A stretch of 19,209 bases of DNA, taken from the NCBI GenBank assembly GCA_910592205.1, contig CAJVPJ010000673.1, positions 1 through 19,209 of the forward strand, written 5' to 3'. Below are positions 11,052 to 19,138 of this stretch, piece after piece. The DNA is from Paraglomus occultum (lineage: Eukaryota; Glomeromycota; Glomeromycetes; Paraglomerales; Paraglomeraceae). The translations under genes and the position numbers were made by a program. Each line of letters opens with the position of its first letter. The first letter of the stretch is position 1. The notes under the pieces were generated by a model. The model was not told the origin of the DNA and ran no database searches. It saw only the letters and a program-made list of their open reading frames with translations.

Positions 11052-11691
11052 ATGTGTGAACTAATTGGTGATTTAAACCGAAATCCAAGTGAGGCAGTGA
11101 TAAGAGCAGTTAAAGATTACTTTTGGTTTTACCCTTATGCCTTAAAACACTTAGAAGACAAAGAGTTCAAAAGCAGTTTTTATTCGTCTTATTTACTTGC
11201 ATAAGAATGCACTTGATTGATACATAAAAGCTGATAAAGAAGTTAAAGGTTTACAATCCTTAACAACCAGTTTAGAGAAAGAGAGAAATGAATTGCTTGA
11301 AATAAATAAACAGTTAGAAGCAAAGCAAGAAGAGCAAGCAAATAGGATAGAAGCATTAAATGATAAAGTATTAATGGAGTGAGAAGAGGCAGAGAAAGCC
11401 TTAGAAGTAAGTAGATTAAAAAGATGAGAACCCAAAGTTAGTTTGTTTACAGAGACTATCAAAGCAAAAGAAGATGAGTTGAAAGAAGCTTCTGAAAGGA
11501 TAAAACTACTAGAAAATTTCGTGGCATGACAAAACTATGTGGCATATAAACAACTTCAAAAATTACCAGTCTTACCAAAAAAAACTAATAAATTTAAACT
11601 GTTGGGTAGTAAGATAAAGAGTAAAGTGAACCAAACTAAGGAAGTAGTTAAGGAGAAATTTAATGCTTACATCTTACAAAAGAGTAAATAA
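11052..11691 (+). pseudogene. Mollicutes-like (code 4) coiled-coil protein gene, one frame break
   Basis: Frame A (11052-11204) starts at ATG and encodes 50 residues beginning MCELIGDLNRNPSEA, ending in TAA. Frame B runs from 11155 to the TAA at 11689 (178 codons) and is continuous only if TGA means Trp: TGA codons at 11218, 11380, 11425 and 11527, with no internal TAA or TAG. Read this way it is a typical soluble coiled coil (LEKERNELLEINKQLEAK, EALNDKVLMEWEEAEK) with a basic C-terminus (KSKVNQTKEVVKEKF). Frame B has no early ATG, so A and B were probably one gene joined by a single indel between about 11155 and 11204. Codon choice (TTA, AAA, GAA, AGA) is bacterial AT-rich style. Flanking fungal genes use TGA as stop, so this coding region does not belong to the host code. 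A Mycoplasma-related endobacterium is the likely source. Function unknown. As nuclear DNA it could not be translated in full, so I call it a pseudogene. Confidence 0.72.
11650..11655 (+). promoter_or_regulatory. Shine-Dalgarno-like site for the zinc-ribbon ORF
   Basis: AAGGAG lies 7 nt upstream of the ATG at 11663, ideal bacterial spacing. It falls inside the 3' end of the preceding coiled-coil frame, where it also encodes Lys-Glu, so it could be coincidence. It supports a prokaryotic origin and decides the start of the next ORF. Confidence 0.5.
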
Positions 11692-11944
11692 CATAAAATT
11701 AGAATATCAAATCAGTCAGTTGGGAAGGGGAGACAGTTGGCACTGTAATTTCCGTTCTTTTGAGAGTAATAAAAACTTGATTGCCACTCACAAAATGATA
11801 GCCTACAATACCAAAACTAGTGGCTATAATGATATGGCCTATATTTGTGTTGAATGTAAAGGAGATCTTGATAATGGCACCTTGCCACATTGTAATGATT
11901 GTGGTCGAGCTATGAGAAACAGGGTAAGTTGCTTTGTGATTTAA
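11663..11944 (+). CDS. Small zinc-ribbon protein, Mollicutes-like origin, probably frame-broken at 3' end
   Basis: A 93-codon frame with no internal stop. The ATG at 11663 overlaps the preceding coiled-coil frame by 29 bp, as is common in bacterial operons, and has AAGGAG 7 nt upstream. The C-terminal part contains YICVECKGDLDNG..HCNDCGRAM: two CxxC pairs 11 residues apart, a zinc-ribbon pattern; a metal-binding role is inferred from this alone. The last residues (VSCFVI) look out of frame: from about 11899 the neighbouring frame continues with GKLLCDLRKNKPVIIIVRTL straight into the next coiled-coil ORF. So this and 11998-12264 may be one gene with a one-base indel at about 11899-11942. I do not recognise the family. 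GGTAAGTT at 11922-11929 resembles a fungal splice donor, but no good acceptor follows in suitable phase. Confidence 0.5.
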   Translation: MLTSYKRVNNIKLEYQISQLGRGDSWHCNFRSFESNKNLIATHKMIAYNTKTSGYNDMAYICVECKGDLDNGTLPHCNDCGRAMRNRVSCFVI

Positions 11945-11997
11945 GAAAAAATAAACCAGTTATTATTATAGTTAGAACCCTTTCACTAGCTGAGATA

Positions 11998-12264
11998 ATG
12001 GGACAAAGTTATGTTGGTAGATTGGAACAACAAAACAAGGATTTAAAACAGCAATTAGACAGTGCCAAGAAAGAAATTGGTTCTCACTTGAAAGATTTAG
12101 ATGTTTCAAAAGATTGACATGATAAACAAAAGCAAGAATTATTGGATAAAATTCAAAGACTTGAAAGTGAGGTTGAGTTCTTAAGAAAACAGCAGACCCA
12201 ACATGTTGCTCAAATTGAAGTTAAAGAAAATAAGAGATGACCTTGATTAAAAGTAAAGAAGTAA
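11998..12264 (+). pseudogene. Mollicutes-like (code 4) short coiled-coil protein
   Basis: From ATG at 11998 (open upstream to about 11899) the frame reads to TAA at 12262-12264, 88 residues, if TGA encodes Trp. TGA occurs at 12115, 12238 and 12244 and there is no internal TAA or TAG. The product is a Gln/Lys/Glu coiled coil (YVGRLEQQNKDLKQQLDSAK, DKIQRLESEVEFLRK) with a basic, Trp-containing tail (NKRWPWLKVKK). That the tail runs through two closely spaced TGA codons to a clean TAA favours code 4 over random decay. The composition matches the coiled-coil frame at 11052-11691. Under the host code it would end after 39 residues. It may be the 3' part of the zinc-ribbon gene at 11663. Function unknown. 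Confidence 0.68.
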
Positions 12265-13661
12265 TTGTTTTTTTTTAGAATGCTTCTAATGGTGCTGTAA
12301 TTTTTGGGTTCCATAGTGGATTTAATGTAAATTAGTTTCATATTAATATTTTTTATATAGAGATAATTGTATATATATTAATCCTGTTATTATTATGGTT
12401 TATATTCCTCACATTCTGATATGATAAAAAAAACATTAAAATTAACAAGTCATAAGTTATAAATAAGCACTGTTATTACTTTTCAAAACGTCATAAGTAT
12501 TAGTCAAATTAGTTAACTTTTAGCCACACAAGCCTCTTATTTCAGAATGTTCACTTTGTCTGGTTTTGTTGCAGTTTGCCCCATATAACTATAACATGAT
12601 AACTTCTTATGCATTACTATTAAGTAATATTAATGGTTTGTTTTCTTAAAACACTAAAAAAATAATCAATCTGTTTTTAAAGCAAGAAAAAATCAATTCT
12701 GCCAATTACCAAATCTCTGAAATAACAGCTTCTTTTTTCTATAAAATTTTATTTTTATAAGTTTGCCCTAACTCACCCCTTACCTTACTTACCAAATAGT
12801 TATATCTGTTTTCCTTCGCAATGTTTTCTTCTTCTCCTAATGATCTCTAAAAGGCGCAAAAACTTTGATCACAGAAATCAACAATACGCGGCATAAGCAT
12901 ACAAGTTGGCTTGACAAAACTCTTTACAAAAACCAGAACAATTGTTTGTTGTACAATAGCTCCAACTTTAAGTTTTATTAAAACTTTGTGAGGTATCATA
13001 CAGAAACACAAATTAATATGCCAAGACATTACAACAATGTATAAACGTAATTTTAAATAACCCTTCACTTAAACTGGCATTCAACAAGTCATACATTTAA
13101 TAATAATAAACTAAACACGCGCACTTGTGGTTGAAAAAAGTTTTTCTCATTAAACTTGTTTCAAATAAAACTGTATTTTTTTAACTTTCCAAATTACGTT
13201 TTAATTAAGATTTGCATCTTTACTATTTCTTAATAAACTAAATTCGCTAGCAAATAAATTAAATTATCTTTCTTGTGTAATTGCGGAAACAAAATCTTGC
13301 AAGAAAATTGTACGGTATAGTATCGTACAATAGCGTGAGTTTATATCCTCGAAAATTCCTACTTGAAATGGATGCACCGATAAAATTGCTCTCTAAAACT
13401 AATAATAAAATAAAAAATCTTACTCGGTCATATTGAGTGTAAAAGGTCCGCAGTTGTACCACCTGGACTGAGATGCGTACGACCTGCGAACAATGACTAA
13501 TATTAATTATGACGTACATAGTACCACAAAGAATATTCGTGACACATATGCTAGCAGTTTCGGCTATAGATCAATCGCGTACCAAATTATGACATGCATT
13601 TTAATAATGAGGCATTAAGAGCGTAATTTTTAGCCAAACTCTGTGTGAGTGTGTTCAACTA
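12265..13661. other. AT-rich gap between code-4 block and Tc1-like element
   Basis: No gene can be supported. On the minus strand a 60 bp patch (13424-13483) has good splice borders, and 12881-12961 encodes a cysteine-rich peptide in one frame; both are listed as a finding. A small inverted repeat with 7 bp arms (TTGTACG..CGTACAA) lies at 13308-13330. Confidence 0.5.
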
Positions 13662-13691
13662 CAGGGAGTACCAAAAAGTTTGTGAATTTTT
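13662..13691 (+). repeat. Left terminal inverted repeat of Tc1-like element
   Basis: Begins CAGGGAGTACC and continues AAAAAGTTTGTGAATTTTT. Preceded by TA. Confidence 0.93.
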
Positions 13692-13803
13692 TTTTTCCGT
13701 TACACTAAAGTTAGGCTGAAACACATTCTCTCAATCGTTTATTGCATGTTCAAAATAAAAATTTTAACTATACAAAGTATACATTAAATGGAACAGTATC
13801 ATT

Positions 13804-14806
13804 TCAGTATTTAGTTGGACCTCCATTTGCTTCGATTACTGCTTTACAACGTCGGGGCAAGCTTTCGATAAGATTGCGGTAAATTTCGGTCGGAATTTCT
13901 TTCCAAGCCTCCTGCACGTAAGTATTAAGCTGTCGGAGATTAGAGGGTGCTGGTTTTCGTGCGCGTATTCTCCGTTCAACTTCATCCCAGAGATGCTCTA
14001 TTGGGTTTAGATCTGGACTGGAAGCAGGCCATGGAAGTCTTCGAATTTGATGAACGTTTTTGTATGGCATGGTGCATTATCTTCTTGGAAATAGTAGTCA
14101 TTATTTGGATAAAGATTCTCAATGGCCGGAATAGCATGTTCTTGAAGAATTTTAATATACATTGATGCATTAACATAGCCATTAATTGCAGTAAGTGGTC
14201 CCAAATCATGCCAACTAAAACAACCCCAAACCATTTGACTTTGACTATGTTTTACTACAGGCATGATACACTCTGCATCATATTTCTCTTTGGGTGTACG
14301 CCACACATATTGTTTTCCAGTTGTTTTAAAAACAGTGAATGTTGATTCATCAGAGAAGAGAACCTTTTTCCAGTCCGCTATTGTCCAATTCTGACGTTCC
14401 TTTGCCCAATCGAGTCTTTTTTTTGGTTAGTTAATGAGATCAATGGTTTACGACACATAATGCGTGAATGATACCCCAAATTGTAAATAGCTTCACGGAA
14501 TGTATTCATACAGACTTTTTTCCCACCATTTTCAATCCATTGTGAGTGCAATTGCTCCGCTGAAAGAGTTCTTAATTGTCCGCTTTATAGCACGGAGGTT
14601 GCGCTTATTCATTTTTTTCAGTGCTCCTGTTCTTGGTCTAACACTTGTTTCATTTGTACTATACTTTTATACTGTTTAATAATATTAGAAACCACAGTCT
14701 CGCTACATCCGACGACTTGAGCAATAACTTTTTGCTTGACTCCAGCCTTCCAACAGTAAATTACACCACCTCTTTGAAACTCAGTTAATTCTGGACCGCG
14801 AGTCAT
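13804..14806 (-). pseudogene. Tc1-like transposase with three frame breaks
   Basis: Starts at ATG 14806-14804 with an N-terminal helix-turn-helix segment (TEFQRGGVIYCWKAGVKQKV, QVVGCSETVVSNIIKQY). It continues through EQLHSQWIENGGKKVC and RLDWAKERQNW. The catalytic core shows FSDESTF (first Asp), MVWGCFSW, then FQEDNAPCHTK (second Asp), and ends PWPASSPDLNPIEHLWDEVE (third acidic residue, Glu). Total span is about 334 codons, near the family's usual 340. The frame changes at about 14580-14620, at a T8 run near 14415-14425 (A8 in the gene) and at about 14045-14065. At the last break the second Asp to Glu distance is about 28 residues rather than the 35 of DD34E, so roughly seven codons seem lost. 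The homopolymer break could be a sequencing error; the others look like decay. Confidence 0.9.
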
Positions 14807-14991
14807 AATCTCTCTATTTAATTATGTGGTTTATGCAAATTTTATTTAAAAAATTCAAAGCAAACGCGCTAAATGCATTCCTTAGTTAATGGGTCATGCC
14901 CATATCAAATTTGGTAAGAACAGCATGCCTTCATACGGTTTTGTATATGATCAAACTTTTTGTGTTTATTCAGATTTAGGGCGATCACATG

Positions 14992-15021
14992 AAAAATTCA
15001 CAAACTTTTTGGTACCAACTG
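14992..15021 (-). repeat. Right terminal inverted repeat of Tc1-like element
   Basis: Its reverse complement begins CAGTTGGTACC and then matches the left repeat exactly. The three mismatches are at positions 4-6. Followed by TA. Confidence 0.93.
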
Positions 15022-16209
15022 TACCTTCGATTTCTTTATTACTATAAATGTTTTTAATTAACGACATTATTAATTCGTTCCCTGGTAAATCATTGGTATA
15101 ACTGTGAAAACTGCTAATCCTTATATCGATTATGAATGATTACTTCTTGTCCCATAGACACTCTCGTTTATGACAAGAATATACGTTTGAATACATACAA
15201 GTATACCCAATCATATAAGCTTCTGATTAATTCCATCGGAAGGATTAAGTCGAGGACGAATAGCCAGCCTACTGTTGTGTCTATGGGTCGAGACCGGGGA
15301 TCGTGGGTAGTAAAAGGCCTAGTCATGGGTCACTAACTGTTACGATATCTAACTGAGGGTAAAAGAAGCCACAGCTCCCGCCTGAAAGATAGTTGAATCC
15401 CAAGAGTTTAACGATAGATTGCTTTCCCGTGATTTTCTGACTTGACACCATCGTACCAATAATAGGTAACGTATTAAACCAGCTTTACTGCACAAGCTGA
15501 TTATGTGAAGTCATTAAGGACATCCACCTGAATGCAAATAAGCTTTTTCATGTAAATGTTACCGTCATATATACACGATCAAACTCTGTCTGACTAACAA
15601 GCATGCCTGTTATTTCTTCAAGGCATATCGAAAGAAAATAAAAGGTCAACATTCAGTGATATTATTTTTCAACAAGACATACGGAAGAAAATAAAAAAGG
15701 TCAACATTCAGTGATATTGTTTTTCTTTTCCAAGAAATACGTATTGTGTCCTTACGTATGAAATTTACTCTCAACTGCTCCATGCATGTTATCACCAATA
15801 TAAGGTCAACTTAAACAACATAGAAATAGAAAGTAAGTAACAACAGTATTTTATGTAGACATACTCGAGACCCTGTCAAGAGAGGAACAACAGTCTTAAG
15901 ATAATGACCCAAACATACCAACCGCCTCGCTAAAACTTTGAAGTAGCGACTTTGAGAAATGAAAATGACAGTGATTTGTCAGATGATGTTTTACAATCTA
16001 ACCCCTTATAATAGTGATGAGCAGATTTCAATTGTTGAACACAAGGTTGTCAGCTTTATTAATAGATGTTTATTACCATAATTTGCTCAAGCCAAGACTT
16101 TTTGCTTTTTTCACCAGATATTTCGATTAATCCAATCAGCGACGTGCAAAGAAGCAAATTAAATCTCTCTCCCCCTGAAATCTTTTGCCAAGCATTTCTT
16201 GGCTCTTTT
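15022..16209. other. Intergenic region between Tc1-like element and Rpp25-like gene
   Basis: No supported gene. It holds an 11 bp inverted pair (CCCATAGACAC at 15151-15161 and GTGTCTATGGG at 15277-15287) and the tandem duplication at 15619-15725. The right end presumably includes the promoter of the Rpp25-like gene. Confidence 0.55.
15619..15725 (+). repeat. Tandem duplication, two copies of about 53 bp
   Basis: Copies at 15619-15670 and 15673-15725 share AGAAAATAAAA and GGTCAACATTCAGTGATATT with few differences: a 2-base insertion and about four substitutions. A partial third start (CCAAGAAATACG, about 15730) follows, and AAGGTCAAC recurs near 15801. Confidence 0.88.
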
Positions 16210-16673
16210 ATGGATCCACAATCTACAGAATCGTATTCTTCTACATTACAGATTAAAATTTCCCACTCGGGCAAAATCAACTCGTATGTATCGCATGGAT
16301 TAGAAACTCTCAAGGTAAGCTGCAGGTTTATGCCTTATCGTTTATCTATTCCTATGCCAAGACTTGTGCATCCCCATTTTTCCTCTTTCCACCCCCCCCC
16401 CCACCCCGCTGTTCGTTGTCCGCAAATGACGTTGAATCACAGCATACTGAATCACCGCATAGTTACCTTACGCTCATTGGAGAAGGCAAAGGCGTAACAA
16501 AGACAATAACAGTTGCAGAAATAATCAAAAGAAAGGTGGAACGTATCTATCAGTATAATGAGATTGGGAATGCAGCCGAGGACAATGTTGGAACCAAATC
16601 CGGAATGTACATGAAAATCTATTTAAGCCTAACGCCGGTCAAAGAACTAGAAATGGCTTTTGGGTATGTATAA
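16210..16673 (+). CDS. Alba-domain protein, RNase P/MRP subunit Rpp25/Pop6-like
   Basis: Two exons: 16210-16314 and 16443-16673, with intron 16315-16442 (GTAAGC..CACAG) containing a C-rich tract at 16391-16407. The product is about 111 residues. Exon 1 encodes KINSYVSHGLETLK, the first Alba helix. Exon 2 gives YLTLIGEGKGVTKTITVAEI, then IKRKVERIYQYNEIGN, matching the Alba pattern of an h-h-G-x-G-x-x-x-x-K-T-h-x-h-A-E-I-h-K-R block, and the last strand MYMKIYLSLTP. In animals and yeast Rpp25/Pop6 pairs with Rpp20/Pop7 to bind RNase P and MRP RNA in the nucleus for tRNA and rRNA processing. The single short domain fits that role, but Alba proteins also bind other RNA or DNA. The start is uncertain: the frame is open back to ATG 16066 (48 extra residues); I prefer 16210 because it lies close to the domain. 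The end is also uncertain: GTATGT just before the TAA could be a splice donor. Confidence 0.8.
16391..16407. repeat. Poly-C tract in Rpp25-like intron
   Basis: Nearly uninterrupted cytosine run (one A) within the intron, 35-50 bp upstream of the acceptor; it could act as the polypyrimidine tract. Confidence 0.8.
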
Positions 16674-17140
16674 ATTTAGGCACGTTTATTGTCCGCAGGA
16701 AACTGGGATATTAAAAAAACCGCCATTAAATTAATACTAATACTTTTAGCTGCCAGTCGCCGTCATCGCCTGATACACAAAAATCAGTAACGTGAATTTT
16801 ACCACAGTCGAATTATTTATAGATAGACTTTATGTAAATGAACGAACTGTCAGACCAAAACAAATAAAAAAGCCAGCCTACTGATAACAATACGGTTGTT
16901 TCATGAGTATATGTCATGTGTGTTACCCACTCAAAAAAGGCAACAAGATTTATTGGATTATACAGTGGCTGAACATAATAAGAATAAGGTTAGTCAAATG
17001 ACTAAAATGTTGAGAGCAGGAAGTTGAACATGAAAGCCATAATCGAGCTAGCCTATAAATTAAATATATGCATGATCAGTGCCCTTCCCCTTAAATATGG
17101 ATAGTCTGTTCACTCAATTCCTGTAAACCATACTCACCCC
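16674..17140. other. Intergenic region between Rpp25-like and TED1-like genes
   Basis: AT-rich, 467 bp, no gene seen. It would include the 3' UTR of the Rpp25-like gene and the promoter of the next gene. A TAG lies in frame upstream of the ATG at 17141, supporting that start. Confidence 0.6.
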
Positions 17141-18911
17141 ATGCAGTTTCCCATAGACTCCAACTACTATTCAAAAGCATTCCAAGGTCTCTCCTTTATA
17201 ACAGCCAAGTTGTACGTTTTGGGGCTGTTACCTGTTCTGAGTTGTGTCTTCAAACCTCGCAGAACAATAAATAACCTTACCAAGCGACATTCAAGCGGGT
17301 TGGACTGGAACAAGACCGTTACTATACTGAAACTATGTTGGATATGTGCGATAGTGTTTGGAGAGGTGTTTATATTTCATATGGCGGTTTGGGATTGTGG
17401 CTGGCCGGAAATTAGCGAATGGGTAAGTGTATATTAATATTGAGGAACGAGACTTGAAAGAAAGTGCAGGGTAGATAACCTTTGAGTTTTTTACTACACG
17501 TAGAATACAAACATAGCAAAGCCATTCCATATGGCGGTAATCACGGATCCACAGTTGATCGACGAGAGCTCTTACCAAAGAGCTCGTGTCTTGACGTTGA
17601 TTACGGAATTTTATTCAGACAACTATATGCGCAAAAATTGGAGGAACCTTCTTCATTATTATAATTCAGACGCAATAATGATACTTGGAGACTTGTTGGA
17701 CAGCGGGCGTGAATTGGACGACATGAGGTGTTGTATGAAACCATATGGACGATCATGCACATGTGTTGTGATGAGCCTTGGTTGTACTTACATTTACTCG
17801 TGTGATCTCTCCAATCAGATGGTCGGAAGAATACATTCGCTTCCAAAATCTTTTCCGAATGGAGGAAAAATCACGTGTTCCTGTTTATTACGCGGTTGGA
17901 AATCATGACATTGGTATCGGAGATACGGTTGTTTCGGCCGCTAACAAACGATTTCGGCAAGCGTATGGAAAGGTGAACTATGAACTCTCGCTCGGTAACC
18001 ATACTATCGTCGTGCTGGATTCGTTGTCGTTGAGTGCTACAATCGAGGAGATAAGCAGGGAATCGAGGAAATTCGTAAAAGGGTTCGAGAACAAAACAGG
18101 TAAAAAAAATTATATATACGTAAACCACATTTTAATTGAATAATTATTAACAAGTCACCCCCATCCTGTTTCATGTTTCCCGATTTTCGATAGATCCCAT
18201 AAATTCACCGCGCATATTAATGACTCATGTCCCCCTTTTTCGTGGACTGTCTACTGCCGACTGTGGTCCACTTCGTCAGAATGGTAACATGATACCTTAT
18301 TTGTATGGTTATCAATATCAAGCACAGTTGTATCCACAACTGACTGAAATGATACTGGACAGTATCAAACCCGTACTGACCCTTTCTGGTGACGATCACG
18401 ATTTTTGTCAAGTCTATCATGAAAAGGGAGGGAGCAATGGCGAAGGATCGTTTGAAGTTACAGTGCCGACGTATAGTTTTACAATGGTAAGAATGTCGGT
18501 CGGAAACCCGTCTTTTTGTTCTGGCTGTTGTTCGTTTCTGACAGTCTTTGGATTTATTTGTAGGGTGTAAGAAAACCTGCTTTTCTCCTGTTGAGCTTGT
18601 ATAATCCTCCTAATTCACCATCCAATGCTACATTTGCATACAATCTTTGCTTCCTACCCGATCAATTACAAATATTCATGTTCTATAGCGTTTTACTGTT
18701 ATTTTCTCTTATCATCCTTTTTGCATGCGCTTATTCTCACATGCGTACAAAAATAGCCATATTGCCACCATTATCCAAAGAGACTGTCACTAATAGTATC
18801 GTAACATCATTTCCTTATTGGCACCTCGTGGGATCTGGTATCTTGCGTATTGGTGCATATGCAATATCGGCTTATGTATTTTGTTTGATTTTGTCTCTTT
18901 TGCAAATATAA
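17141..18911 (+). CDS. Cdc1/Ted1/PGAP5-type membrane metallophosphoesterase (GPI-anchor remodelling)
   Basis: Five exons: 17141-17422, 17504-17727, 17819-18099, 18194-18486 and 18564-18911, with introns of 77-94 bp; 1428 nt (475 residues). The N-terminus has hydrophobic segments at about 18-37 and 61-83 (KLCWICAIVFGEVFIFHMAV), followed by the family-typical WDCGWPE. The metallophosphatase domain shows VITDPQL (D109), ILGDLLDSGRE (G156, D157, R163, E164), VGNHDIG (N197, H198, D199), LMTHVPLFR (H274) and LSGDDHDFC (D330, H331), the expected order of metal ligands. Two further membrane segments lie at the C-terminus (VLLLFSLIILFACAY and AYAISAYVFCLILSLL). Family members act in the ER lumen, removing an ethanolamine phosphate from the GPI anchor mannose so that GPI proteins can leave the ER; Cdc1 and Ted1 are the yeast paralogues and I cannot tell which this matches better. 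Donor 17728 is GTGTTG rather than GTAAGT, but phase and homology require it. Confidence 0.92.
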
Positions 18912-19138
18912 TTCTGCCGCACGGCGATCTATAAATTCAGCTGCCACCCACGAATGGCAACACATTATAGATTTCATGCTTGACAGCGCATATGCGATTT
19001 GCCTTTTGTTTATTGCCCATGTGTTTGTATAACCCCTATACATTTACCAGACATTGTAGTTCTGGGATAATCCGAACACAAATTGGGCCGTTTGTGTAAG
19101 TCTTACTTCATATACAGTAGCCTTTTCTTTGTGACATA
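18912..19138. other. 3' flank of TED1-like gene
   Basis: Downstream sequence with no gene seen. It runs up to a possible transposon end at 19139. Confidence 0.5.

Larger units (their letters stand above)
10861..12264 (+). other. Candidate nuclear insertion of endobacterial (Mollicutes) DNA
   Basis: This groups the code-4 frames. The right border lies at or beyond 12264. The left border is unclear; a weak 33-codon frame at 10861-10959 with one TGA (10939) and the pattern ECNMCN..WNWC may belong to it. Fungal genes lie on both sides of the same sequence (SET2 ends at 7592, the Rpp25-like gene starts at 16210). I see no terminal repeats or target duplications at the borders, so the means of insertion is unknown. 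A chimeric assembly join is the main alternative. Confidence 0.55.
13662..15021 (-). mobile_element. Tc1/mariner-family DNA transposon, complete ends, decayed transposase
   Basis: The 1360 bp element is bounded by 30 bp inverted repeats, 13662-13691 and 14992-15021, matching at 27 of 30 positions, both starting CAG. TA flanks each side (13660-13661 and 15022-15023), the expected target duplication. Inside, on the minus strand, lies one transposase gene with Tc1-type motifs. Ends, TA duplication, size and motifs agree with Tc1-like elements, which are abundant in early-diverging fungi. Near-intact inverted repeats suggest a relatively recent insertion, but frame breaks make it non-autonomous. 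Confidence 0.93.

Noticed and set aside
11193-11462. 89-codon minus-strand frame rich in Ser, Leu and Phe
   Set aside because: It is the antisense reading of the Lys/Glu coiled-coil frame; such antisense frames are expected.
11052-12264. Explanation that the TGA codons reflect a non-standard nuclear code of the host
   Set aside because: SET2 in the same window ends at TGA and all four confident fungal genes use TGG for Trp with no in-frame TGA.
15151-15287. 11 bp inverted pair as a possible MITE
   Set aside because: Arms are too short, they do not extend, and no flanking duplication is visible.
15260-16885. Word AGCCAGCCTACTG occurring twice, 1.6 kb apart
   Set aside because: A 13 bp repeat is expected by chance in a 19 kb window.
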